A DNA stretch of 64,000 nucleotides, from positions 79,389,626-79,453,625 of the forward strand of contig OZ005649.1 of NCBI GenBank assembly GCA_963930645.1, read 5' to 3'. Below are positions 12,164-22,169 of the stretch, piece by piece. Both the position numbers and the translations under genes were made by a program. The notes under the pieces were generated by a model, which saw only the letters and a list, made by a program, of their open reading frames with translations, did not search any database and was not told where the DNA came from. Source of the stretch: Salticus scenicus. Taxonomy: Eukaryota; Arthropoda; Arachnida; Araneae; Salticidae. Numbering within the stretch: the first letter of the stretch is position 1; every line of letters starts with the position of its first letter.

Positions 12164-12166
12164 AGG
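11898..12166. mobile_element. MITE with CACTGCAAAAAA ends
   Basis: About 269 bases with inverted arms: CACTGCAAAAAAAGAAAC at the left and a mirrored poly-T...GCAGGA at the right. Inside the arms TTAAAGTACAGGAAAAATC (left) matches the inverse of GATTTTTCCTGTACTTTAA-like sequence on the right. A 31-base T run (12132-12162) lies in the right arm. It interrupts the outer element's transposase between the regions matching FRRLLKARK and NYIELIDRPK of the inner copy. Confidence 0.7.
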
Positions 12167-12588
12167 ATAATATTATATTTTGAAATTTTGAAATATGAAG
12201 TGTAGATCAGTTGGGCACTTTGTCTCTCTTTCTCTATGCCTCCAATGAAGGAAAATTTGAGAAACAAGAATCTTTTGTCATTTCTGTAAACTAAACAATT
12301 GTCAGAGTTTAAACTCACTAGCAGGCTTTGCCCGCTTCGCTGGCCACTAAATTTAAAGGAAACTCGTTTCTATGTAGCTTTTTAAAAATAAAATAAAATA
12401 AATTACTGAAATTGTTCAAAAGCTCGCTCCAGGTCCCTGCTGCATTCAGCAGCGATTTGGTCATCCACTGCAACTCGGGCGCTTGTCCCTATTACCTGCG
12501 ACAATAGTTTACCAATGAGCTTCCATTTAGGTGCTTATTATATAACAGTTTCGAAATAGATAGTATCGAAAAAATTGGAGAATCCCAT

Positions 12589-12627
12589 TTACATGTGAAC
12601 AACACTATACGTGTTGTTCACATGTAA
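12589..12627. repeat. Near-perfect palindrome inside the Helitron
   Basis: Arms of 17 bases (12589-12605 and 12611-12627), reading TTACATGTGAACAACAC and its exact inverse, are separated by TATAC. It could extrude as a hairpin. No function is evident. Confidence 0.8.
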
Positions 12628-14315
12628 CTCGGACTGGACTCAAACGTAACTGGGTTTAGACAACATAATATTTGCTTTTACGATATTTCATATGTTTTTT
12701 TTTTTGTTTATCCAATCAACCATTAAATGACAGCAATTTTACGCCAAATATTACATTATGCTGTGACCGGCTACGTCTGTCGAATGAGACAATTAATTTT
12801 TTGTGTTTATATATAATTCATGGGTTGTAAACCTGATAGTACAGCCTTAATATTGGCGGCTCTTTGGCGGCTTTTGAATTTTTGTCACCATTTTAGACTT
12901 AATCCATTGTAACAATAAGACTTAATCCCTTGTAACAATATGCTATGAGCGCTATTTCTGCCGTATTTTAGACAACTAATCTTTTTATGGTTATATATAT
13001 CTCCCATTAAACATATCTTTATTTATTTATTTAAATATTAATTTGAATTTTTCAACTATTTCTGTTCGACAGCGTGAGAGTGCAGAAACACACAGAGGTT
13101 CATTTGTTTGTATGATAAATTAGCTTAGTGATTATTATATAAAAAAATAAATAAATAGGTAAACATTATCGTGTTACACAACTTTATTATGTCGCTCCAT
13201 TGGCGGCTTTTGAATTTTTGTCGCCATATTAGCGATGGATTTTTTTTTTTTTTTTTTTTTTTTTTGTATGAAAAGGGGAAGACTATTTTGCTAATAATTT
13301 TATCAGACTCTTTTTTGTTTATACATAAGAATCCTTTATATTCTGCTTATATTTTTAATGCTTTTTAGGTTTAAAATAGTGCTTGTTGAAATAAATTTCC
13401 TATCTTTAAAACTGCATTTGTTCTGTAAATTGTGTGTAAAAATAAATTATTTATGTTTTTATATATTTGATGCGCTACTTAGATTAAAATGGCTGTTGCT
13501 ATATTAAACTTCTTGTCGAAAAACATTTGGTGTACTTCAACACCAAAATTTAAAAAATCGCCCAGCAGGATCTGTTAATGAAGCTGATAAAATAAAAATA
13601 TGGTTCATAGAGTTTAAATAATCTATTTAAAAATTTTTTTAAAACCCAAATTATTAATCTATCGTATCACATACATAGATATAGTAATAATATATAGATT
13701 GATCATTGGGGACAAAAAAGTGATTCCTTTTAACTCGGGAAAAGACGGCAATTTTACCAAAATATGGCAGTCTTTCCCGGATTGAATACACACGGGAATA
13801 TGCACGAATGTTTTAGCAGATAAAATTCATGAATAATTTATTTACTAAAGGTGAATGAAAAGCCCCAGATATAGTTTCAAATTCATTCTTCTTTTTTTTT
13901 TTTTTTTCCTTCAATACCACTTAATGGCTGATTCCAAAGCTTTTTTTTCGGCATCAAAAATCTTTGCACGATAATATGGGGATGATAGATCTATATATAT
14001 TATTATATCTATGATCACATAAATCTTTTCGAAAATAGAATAAAACTTAATTTGAAAAAAAATAATAATAACTTTTGTTTATTAACCAAAATAATTGATG
14101 AAATTTGAAATGCAAGTTAGTCTTGTGGGGTACAGGCTGTATATTATATTTTTGTGTTCGTGAGAGAAAATTTAAAAGAATTTGAAAACTGCAATTTTTA
14201 ATCCCTTTTAAAAATCATGTGACTTAATGTGAAGCAGATTTTTCATTTTTTTTCTCCTAACGGTTTCCATACAATCTTCTGCTGTTGCCACCTAAAATTC
14301 ATACTTTAGTTAATT

Positions 14316-14473
14316 TAAAAAAATCTAATTGCCCGATTGATAAGCTGTTTAATGCATCGGATTTAAAAAAAATTTCCCTTTCATTTGCTATCTTATTTGT
14401 AACGATGCGACTGATATTTCTAATTTATTTTCTAATCTTTGTAATTTATTTTCCTCATTTTAAATAAGTGTAC

Positions 14474-14530
<57 letters not shown>

Positions 14531-14940
14531 GTCGAAAAAAAAATGGCAACAATTAAATTATGGATAAAATTTTAAAATTTAAATGTCTTATTTATCAGAA
14601 ATTAGAAGGTTTTTATTTTCACATTTTAATTAATTAAGAAAAAACTAATCATCCGATTGATAAGCTGTTTAATGCATCGGATTTACAAAAATTTTCCCTT
14701 TCATTTGGTGTCTTATTTGTAACGATGCGAGTGATATTTCTAATTTATTTTCTAATCTTTCTGATTTATTGTCCTCATTTTAAATAAATGTACGTTTTTT
14801 TTAATTATTATTATTATTTTGTCGAAACAAAATTGGCAACAATTAAATTATGGATAAAATGTTAAAATTTAAATGGTTTTTTTAATCAGAAATTAGAAGG
14901 TTATGATTTTCACATTTTAATTAATTAAGAAAAAACTAAT
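14316..14940. repeat. 321-base direct duplication inside the Helitron
   Basis: GATTGATAAGCTGTTTAATG starts at 14335 and again at 14656. The copies stay similar through a shared poly-T/ATT tract and AAATTATGGATAAAAT. The first copy carries a 30-base T run and a longer ATT repeat. The 60-codon open frame in the first copy is not conserved as protein in the second. Confidence 0.8.
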
Positions 14941-15942
14941 CAAAAATTCGAAAATCTGACTTCGATGTGCCCAATGACTCTTAGGGATGCACCTTTGTGT
15001 TAAATCTCGTGACTGTCCGAGCTACCGTTTTCGAGATCAGTGAAATATACATACAAATATTGCTCACTTAATAGTATAAGATAAAATTCACATATCACAT
15101 TCAGGCTGTTGAAAGGATTGTGAAGCTGGTCAATGAATCTACAGGAATAACTTTTGGGGAAGACCCAAGATATGGATTTATAATAACAATTTTATACTCG
15201 CGATTACCAATGCCAAAACTGAGTAATATATCCAATTTCTAAACTTGAAAATCACATAATAAATGTAAATGTACTATAAACATGTAAATATTGTAAATTA
15301 CTGTCCATTAGGGTGGTTCGAAAAAATCGATTTTTTTATTTCCGAATCGCGTTACCTCTCAAAAGTTGTAGTTTGGTATCCTCATTAGAGGAAAAATAAC
15401 AAAAAAATTCTAAGTTGACATCTTCAGTTCGCGCATGAGACTGAAAGTTTGAAAAAATATGTTAAAATTTGAAATTTTCAAAAAATAATAAAATTAGTTT
15501 TTTTGTAATTTTTTATAATGCAACAGCCTTAAATTATCAGTATATAGCGTAGTTTGCACCTAAAAAAATATTTTATAGCTTTTACATTATATCTTTAGTT
15601 CGCGCATACGCCTTAAATTGGGCTAAAATCTTCTAAAATTTGAAATTTACGTGTTTAATATACAATAATAGATACATGGCATATTTACGTTTCAAAAGTA
15701 TTTTAGAAATTCTAAATTTGTTAAATATAACCTTTTATTACAGTTTTATACGTACAAGTATAGTTACACACACACATTTATATGTATATAATAACATTGC
15801 ATGTCCTAGCTAATTACAGAATGATATATAGATTTTACCTATTTTTTGTGTCTTTAAGATTCCTCAGATGTGTTCAGCATTGTTTTAAATTGAGATTTAT
15901 AGTCAAATAATGGCATAGTTGACCTTCAGAGCAAAGTTGTCC

Positions 15943-16750
15943 TTATGAAACAATCCCTGTTCTCTTCTCCACTTTAGTACAAGATTCTGTTAAGATTTTT
16001 ACAATTCTTTCGACACTTTGCGTGTGGCAAATAAATTTAATTAGCTCGAACTCTGGGAGAACATTAGTATTAATAAGTTCTCCTAGGCTTTGCATTGACA
16101 CATTGCTCACTATTGGAGGAGGTGTAAGTTTGCACTTGGGTCGATCAATAAGTTCAATGTAATTTGAAGCTGCAAAATTGATGGTCAGTGGGTGAAAAGT
16201 TCGCACCGATTTCCCTTTTGTCTCTTGTTTTCTTGCTTTTAGCAATCTTCGAAAAGCTAGCTGTCTTACGCGCACACTCTCATCTAGTACCATTGAAATT
16301 AAAAGATTTTCGGGATGACAAAAAATACGCATTCCTCTGAATGACAGGATCAATTATTTTACGTACCCTCTCAGGCAGCTGTCAAGTCTTCTGTACTAAT
16401 TTATACACGTGAACTGCTCCAAACTTTACGGAGGAATGCATTTTAATTCTAAACCATACTGGAGCGTATATCTTCATAATATAGCTGACCGGAAGTTTAA
16501 TTTCGTCAGAAAGTTTTACTTCAGAAATATGTAGTCTTAAGATACTATTTGCACAAGTTAACCACCTAGAGTTACTAAGAGGACCAGGATCTTTCACAGC
16601 GAGATCTGGCGCACACTCTCCTGTCTTGATTGCTCGATAAATATTAAGTAAATACTGTTGGTCCTTGTTTAAGTCAGTTTTGGTCACCTTTATCTCCTCA
16701 GTATTAGTCGTTTCAAAATTAGCAACAGAGTGTTTTTGACAGTCAGTCAA
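15943..16750 (-). pseudogene. Transposase-like gene of the inner element, broken
   Basis: The 5' part (16750-16385) reads MTDCQKHSVANFETTNTEE onward and contains PGPLSNSRWLTCANSILRLH and YIMKIYAPVWFRIKM, ending at a TGA at 16382-16384. Reading through in frame gives QLPERVRKIIDPVIQRNAYF, then a frameshift near 16320 leads to CHPENLLISMVLDES, FRRLLKARKQ, LTPPPIVSNVSM, PEFELIKFICHTQSVERIVK and a stop at 15943. The stop and frameshift make it a pseudogene. The SRW..C.N.ILRL block loosely recalls the TRWNS...ML.RLL block of hAT transposases, which agrees with the element ends, but I do not recognise full catalytic motifs. The N-terminal part was probably lost where the MITE now lies. It is homologous to the fragments at 11228-15242. 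Confidence 0.7.
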
Positions 16751-16769
16751 CTTCTTGCCAATTTGTCCT

Positions 16770-17162
16770 GAGAAATTATGCGCATAAGGTACGCCAATAA
16801 ACTGAATAGACGAAATGGTCGAGAATTTCTTATTTACACATTTCTAGATGGTGAAACAATATTCTGAATATTTCGAATTTTCCGAATTTTTTGCATTGCG
16901 AGAAATTCGCACTTGATTTCCTAGAATTAGGTCATACACCAAGATTATAGTTGCTGAAACCCGCCTCTTGTAGTCTCATTTATTTGCCGAGATTATTAAA
17001 TAACTTTGCCCTCGAGAATATAAGCAAATGCTCTAGAATTCTAATACGGGCTTCTAGACTCGCGTGTCAAGGGGACTAGAATTTATAAGGATGACATGGA
17101 ACTATTTTTTCTAGAGCTACAGTTTAGATTCTAGATGTCAGTTACAGAATTTTTCCTCAGTG
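16770..17162 (-). mobile_element. MITE, CACTGAGAAAAA family, truncated copy 2
   Basis: Inverted relative to copies 1 and 3. It keeps the CACTGAG-side end (ending CCTCAGTG at 17162) but lacks about 75-115 bases at the other end, stopping near CCTGAGAAATTATGCGCAT. It lies between the inner element's transposase and its right arm, so it inserted after that element, or was captured with it. Confidence 0.8.
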
Positions 17163-18113
17163 TGCGTAGACAAGTCGGCAATGGAATAAGAATGCGACGG
17201 CGCGGCGCCAACTTTGTGCTTGCCGGTCAGTTACTGTTCGTGTTCAGTTTTTGACATTTATTTTTCAAAGTTTAAGCCTCATGCGCGAACAGAATATGTC
17301 ATCTAAATGTAATTTTTTTTTTTTAGGTTGAAATTACGCTATATACTAACAATTTATGGCTGTTGCATTATAAAAAATTACAAAAAACTAATTTTATTAT
17401 TTTTTGAAAATTTCAAATTTTAACACATTTTTTCAAACTTTCAGCCTCATGCGCGAACTGAAGATGTCAACTTAGAATTTTTTTGTTATTTTTTCCCAAC
17501 TGAGGATACCAAACTACAACTTTTGAGAGGTAACGCGATTCCGAAATAAAAAAATCGATTTTTTCGAACCACCCTACTGTCCATGATGGTAGGTTTGATG
17601 GTAAGAGTAGGATAGAACTCGAAGTGTAACCATCTCAATATGGTCAAGTCTGGGATGTTAATTTAATAAATTTATAATTGCTTAAGAAACACAGAGCTGC
17701 ACAGTGCGCATTTAATCTGAAAAGAGTAAAACTGTACTAAAAAGACGAAATTCTGCAATTTGCAAAAAAAAAAGCTAAAAAAAATTCAAATTTTGATTAA
17801 TTTCACGAAAGTTTGCGGCATATGCACGATCTAAAAATTGTAATATAATCTGAATATTTTTAAAGATATATGGAAAGAGTGTTAAAAGAAAACATTTCAA
17901 TGATATTAGAAAAAATAGTAATAATATTTGTATTTCAATAAACAAATTTCGAAATTCACCTTTTTTCTTCTTTTTTTTCGAACTTGAGAACTAAAGATAT
18001 AAATATTTATTTTTTATTTATTTTTAGTATTTTTCCCATATTGAGGATGCCAAAGTACAACCTTTTTTTTTTTTAATCGCTTATCGAAAATATCCATTTT
18101 TCGGACCACCCTA

Positions 18114-18670
18114 CTGTACACGAACAACAGATGGAATACACACCCACACCGAAAATTATACAGCTCATTCCGTGTGACTCATAAACACGTATACCAAATT
18201 GCAAGTCAATAGTCTGATTTTTGCGGCCGCTATCGTCGTACATACAAATTCTCCCCGTAGGCCATAATGATAAGAATAATTTTGGCGTGTCCCTGTACAC
18301 GAACTACAAATGGAATACACACGCAAAACTATAAAGCTAATTCCGTGGGGCATACGAACATGTGTGCCAAATTTTAAAGAGTAATTTTTGCGGCCGCTAT
18401 CACGGTACGTACAAATTACTTTCGTAATGATAAGAAAACATTTGGCTTGTCTCTGTACACGAACTACAAATGGAATACACACCCAAAACTATACAGCTAA
18501 TTCCATGGGGATCATGAATATGCGTACCAAATTTTATGTCCATAGCGTAAGTTTTCCTGCCGATATCGCGAGACGAACAAAGAGAGAACACGACACGCAG
18601 AAGGAAAACAAAATCGTTTTGAGTTTCAACAGGGAGGCCTCCACTGACGTTTCTGCAATAGATGTTTAAA
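18114..18670 (+). repeat. ~172-base monomer array, right part
   Basis: Starts CTGTACACGAAC, in register with the monomer cut at 8305. Two more GTGTCCCTGTACACGAAC-like cores follow near 18283 and 18450, each followed by a GGAATACACACCCAAAACTA-like stretch and preceded by a CATAATGATAAGAA-type stretch. The array ends near 18570-18670 in a GC-richer unique stretch. Overlapping open frames on both strands are repeats of the same peptide and not genes. Confidence 0.8.
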
Positions 18671-19667
18671 ATAATTTTAAAAATCGCATAATTGTTTTAT
18701 TTATTTATTTTTTATGTATACGACTAAACCATATTGCAGGAAAAATGCACTTTAAAAAGTTTCCTCTTTACAACTTCTAGCACGATTTTAAACCTAGGTG
18801 TGCATTTGAAATAAATATAGAGTATAGTAAAGTGCTCTTAAAAAGAAAAAAAAAGAAGTGCAATAGTAAAAAATATAAGCATACAAATGTTAGTTCATAA
18901 TTTCTTTCAATAAACAATTACATTCAAAATTTCATTGTCCAATAGCGACAAAAATTTAAGTGTCTCCAAGGGGATCGTATATCAAAAAACCTTATGAACT
19001 TGTAATGTTAACATAATTTTATTTATTTTTTTTAAAGATTTTTCTGTTCATAAGGGTTTTATAAAAAAGTTTTTTTTTTTTTTTTTTTTGAACGTGGGTA
19101 AAATAATTGGATCTCCAAGTTAAATGCGTGGCACGTGAAAAAGCCCTTATGAAATTCAACTCTGAAAAATATCTAAAATTTTCCTGTTTTCTTGCCGATA
19201 ATTTTGGCAAAAGTTGCCCAATATATCTAGATTTCAACATATGTAACAAAACAATTTCTATCTAAGCTCAAATTTCTATCTCTACTCATATCTCAGCAAA
19301 AATTACGTCTGTGAATTTCATGTATCAGAATAAAGATTCTCTAATGTTTTGTAAAATTTTATAGAATTTTTTGTAAAATTTTATTGAAATCTATGTAAAT
19401 GTATTTATTATTAAAGATTATTTCACACTATGATGAACAAAATGTTTCTCCCAAGTAACAGCTACTATTTAGGGAAGTAGCACTTTCAAATTTAAATTCA
19501 AAATCATTATATATATTAGGCTACACTAAACATTTGAGCGGAAAATTATTTCGTAATTCTTTTAATAAATATTAATTATCTATTAATTAATGAAACCTAC
19601 ATTTTAAGGTATTCTCTCATTTAGATCACAGAAAATTATTTTTGACGTTTTTGTCTTGAGTTCATTT
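18671..19667. other. AT-rich DNA without recognisable features
   Basis: Contains an 18-base T run (19072-19089) and nothing that supports a gene or a bounded repeat. Confidence 0.5.
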
Positions 19668-20690
19668 TTACTTTCCGAACACTATAGTGAGGAAAGTATT
19701 GTAATCATGTCAAAAATCCGAATTCGAGATTTTGATGTTTCTATACGTTTTGAGGTCCCTGAGTCCGTTTTCACTATTTTTACGATGATGTATGTATGTG
19801 TGTGTGTATGTGTGTATGTGTGTATGTGTGTATGTGTGTATGTCTGTGGGTGAACACGCTAGCGTCTAAACGCTTCGTTCGATTAACCTGAAAGTTGGTA
19901 CGCATATTGTAAGTCACCATAGTACGAACCCTATAGATTTTGGTGAATCTAGCACTTATAGTTTTTTTACAGGGACACAAAGAAAAATTCTTTATCATTA
20001 TGGCCTATGGGAGCAAAATCTTAAAAGTGCGATAGCATCTAAACTCCTTATTCAATTGAGCAAAAATTTTATACACATATTATAGATCACAAATACTCAA
20101 TCTGTATAGATTTTGGAGAATCTAGCACTTATAGTTTTTTTACAGGGACACAAAGAAAAATTCTTTATCATTATGCCTATGGGGCCAAATTTTTAAAAAT
20201 GTGATAGTGTCTAAACGCCTTATTAATCCGAGCAAAAAAATTGTACACATGTTATAGATCACAGTTGAACTAACTGTATAGATTTTGGTGAATCTAGCAC
20301 TTACAGTTTTTTTACAGGGACACAAAGAAAAATTCTTTATCATTATGGCCTATGGGACTAAATTTTTAAAAGTACGATAGCATCTAAACGCCTTATTGAA
20401 TTCAGCTAAAAATTTATATGAGTATTATAAATCACTGTTGCACTAACTATAAGCATTTTGGTGAATCTAACATTTATAGGTTTTTACAGGGGCACAACGA
20501 AAATTTCTTTGTCATTATGATCTATGGGCTCAAAGTTCAGTAGCGTTAAATAAAACAACGTGTAATAGATGGAGAAAAATACTCAAACACTCTATTATGG
20601 TTTTCTCTCTTTTGTTTGTTTAACAACTACTCTTTCTTTACTTTATCTACAAAACTGTTAATTACTCAATGTTCGGAAAGTCGAGTGGAG
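19668..20690. mobile_element. Element with ACTTTCCGAACA ends and internal tandem monomers
   Basis: The left end ACTTTCCGAACACTATAGTG is mirrored by TGTTCGGAAAGT at about 20671-20682. Just inside the left end are GAGGTCCCTGAGTCCGTTTT and a TATGTG microsatellite (19786-19848), then GAACACGCTAGCG. The interior has four direct monomers of about 177 bases, each with TTTTTTTACAGGGACACAAA (near 19966, 20143, 20320, 20488) followed by CATTATGGCCTATGGG. Inverted, this is the same monomer family as at 7.0-8.3 and 18.1-18.6 kb. No protein is encoded; it looks like a non-autonomous transposon that carries a tandem array. Confidence 0.65.
19786..19848. repeat. TATG/TGTG microsatellite
   Basis: Alternating TATG and TGTG units. 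It makes an apparent V/C-rich open frame that should not be read as a gene. Confidence 0.9.
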
Positions 20691-21409
20691 TCACTCCAGA
20701 TTTTTTAAATAAAAATTGATATCCCAAACTAGTTTTTTAAATTCAATTTCCTTAAAATATTTTTACATTGATTACATGTTTCATTAATAATTTCTTTGGA
20801 TCTTTTTTTTTTTTTTTTTTTTTTCTATTAAAAAAATACACGTTAAACAATAATACAATTAATCCATTTAAAAAACTTTTAAAACTCTTAATGTATCATA
20901 TCACGTAAATCTTTTCGAAGTTATGATTTGCAATTAAGGTGGAATGATAAATTTCACCTTAATAATAATAATAAAAAAAAAAAAATTGCAGACTTCCATT
21001 GACCGATGCATTGCTACGATTGGCTGTTAGTTATTGCTCTGGTTGTGCCATCTATAGCTCATTGCAAAAATAAATATGCATAAAAACTTTTTTTTTTTTT
21101 GTAAGTAACTGCATAATTGTTTTAGAATTATAAACATATGCATACAGTGTTGCTCCCTGGAAACAATTTTTTAATTTTGAAAAAAATAAATAAATAAGTT
21201 TGCAACTCGATGTGAATTTATCGATGTGTTTATTTTTATAAAACCTTTTCATGTTTGAATACTAAATTTTTGCCTTAAATTTCAGCATTCGAACATAAAA
21301 AAGAAGGCTTCTTAAAAAAACTCGTCAAAAATTCTTAGGATACTGTGTAGTCAACGAAATTTTTCTTTTATCAATTGGCATCTATTCTACTAATTATCTG
21401 CAAAAATTA
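20691..21409. other. AT-rich DNA
   Basis: Poly-T (20804-20824), an AAT repeat with poly-A (20961-20984) and nothing else recognised. Confidence 0.5.
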
Positions 21410-21486
21410 ACACTGCGGGGTATCGAACGCTCGACCACCGCGTTACTAGCATGGCGATCTAACCCCCTGAGTCTCGGAGAGACAAA
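21410..21486 (-). repeat. tRNA-Thr-like SINE fragment
   Basis: On the minus strand a D-arm-like CTCAGGGGGTTAGATCGCC is followed by an anticodon-loop-like CTAGTAA, in which AGT would be the threonine anticodon, and a B box GTTCGATACC (21428-21419). The 5' and 3' ends do not pair as an acceptor stem, so this is a tRNA-derived repeat or pseudo-tRNA. Confidence 0.55.
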
Positions 21487-22160
21487 TGAAAAAGCTTATA
21501 TTTACCTAAAAATGGAGGCGCATTTTTCATTAGCTAGAGTTTCACAAACATACCGTAGTGAATGACAGTAAGTACATAAGAATTTGGGGAAAAAACAAAA
21601 TTAGATAAATCGTCATACAGATTATAATGCATAACTGAAGTTTAGAAAAATTCCATATCTATATTCATTTTTTTTTTTTAGAAAATTTCCAATATTTCTA
21701 CAGTTCCACAGGATATAGAAAAATATGAATATGGTTTATTTACTTGCTTAATTTCGCTTAGTATCTATGAATACTTTTTGTGTATTGTATATTTATCACA
21801 TATACTATATAATACGTAATTTAAGTCTTCATTGATTTTTTTTTTTTTTTTTAAATTACGTCTCTGTTCAGTAATTTTGCATCAAATCATAAAAATTGGT
21901 GTGATACATTTAAAAATAGGAAATTGTCATACCTGTATTGCATTTAGTTTAAATGTATTTTACTGAACAGAAATATTCTTTAAAAAAAAAAAAAAAAACT
22001 TTACTTTAAACTAAAATAATAACATAAAAAAAGACTATTAAACTAACTTAAAAAAGTGAAAATAAAATAGATTTATTCATTAAAGTATAAATTAAAATTA
22101 CATTTGCATTAATGGTGAAACTTGGAAATAAAATCAAACATTAAATAAAAAGTTACAAAG
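21487..22160. other. AT-rich DNA
   Basis: Homopolymer A/T runs near 21668, 21838-21852 and 21982-21998. No gene or bounded repeat was recognised. Confidence 0.45.
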
Positions 22161-22169
22161 CAAAGAAAT

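Larger units (their letters stand above)
12318..15081 (-). mobile_element. Non-autonomous Helitron
   Basis: On the minus strand it starts TCTTATACTATTAAGTGAGC (first base at 15081), preceded by A, and ends GCGGGCAAAGCCTGCTAG (last base at 12318), followed by T. This is the TC...CTAG structure with insertion between A and T that defines Helitrons, and GCGGGC/GCCTGC forms the expected 3' hairpin. Removing it exactly rejoins the reading frame of the outer transposase (EFKL|IKFTYH against EFELIKFICH in the inner copy), which confirms both boundaries. No Rep/helicase coding sequence is seen in 2764 bases. The interior has a 321-base direct duplication, a 17-base-arm palindrome, GGCGGCTTTTGAATTTTTGT twice (near 12863 and 13203) and long poly-T tracts. 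Confidence 0.85.
11228..15242 (+). pseudogene. Shredded transposase gene of the outer hAT-like element
   Basis: Plus-strand pieces match, in order, the minus-strand gene of the inner element at 15943-16750. An open piece at 11228-11468 includes LTFLYDQRNTKNTY. FFDMKIASTASAV at about 11680-11718 parallels WFRIKMHSSVKFGAV. RNSFFANPENLLFTIG near 11745-11790 parallels RNAYF-CHPENLLISM. QTLYKRVILQKN near 11800-11840 parallels QLAFRRLLKARK. PPMKENLRNKNLLSFL then, after a stop, TKQLSEFKL at about 12235-12317 parallels PPIVSNVSMQSLGELI, NTNVLPEFEL. After the Helitron it resumes as IKFTYHIQAVERIVKLV and runs to a stop at 15240-15242, ending about 30 residues beyond the inner copy. The gene has several stops and frameshifts and is broken by a MITE and the Helitron, so it is dead. 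Family: I recall similar PENLL/HTQAVER proteins as uncharacterised arthropod repeat proteins; the hAT label rests on the ends. Confidence 0.62.
15309..17576 (-). mobile_element. Inner hAT-like element with perfect 8-base target duplication
   Basis: Ends TAGGGTGGTTCGAAAAAATC and its inverse are flanked by identical CTGTCCAT (15301-15308 and 17577-17584). The terminal inverted arms are long, roughly 250-330 bases (15309 to about 15640; about 17245 to 17576). Each arm carries two GTTCGCGCAT motifs. The 8-base duplication with T at position 2 and A at position 7 and the YAGGG terminus fit hAT. It sits in the 3' part of the outer, related element in the opposite orientation, and itself contains a truncated CACTGAG MITE. 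It carries a broken transposase gene (15943-16750). Confidence 0.85.
8306..18113 (+). mobile_element. 9.8-kb composite element with hAT-type ends
   Basis: The left end starts CAGGGTGGGCCGAAAAATTG and the right end is its inverted partner, finishing CGGACCACCCTA. The two ends align, with gaps, over roughly 240 bases (8306-8545 against about 17870-18113). They are flanked by CTATACAC (8298-8305) and CTGTACAC (18114-18121), an 8-base target duplication with one mismatch that fits the hAT preference for T at position 2 and A at position 7. The flanking tandem monomers join in register across the insertion. The interior holds fragments of a plus-strand transposase gene between 11228 and 15242 plus four later insertions. 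Two independent insertions of one family cannot be fully excluded. Confidence 0.7.
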
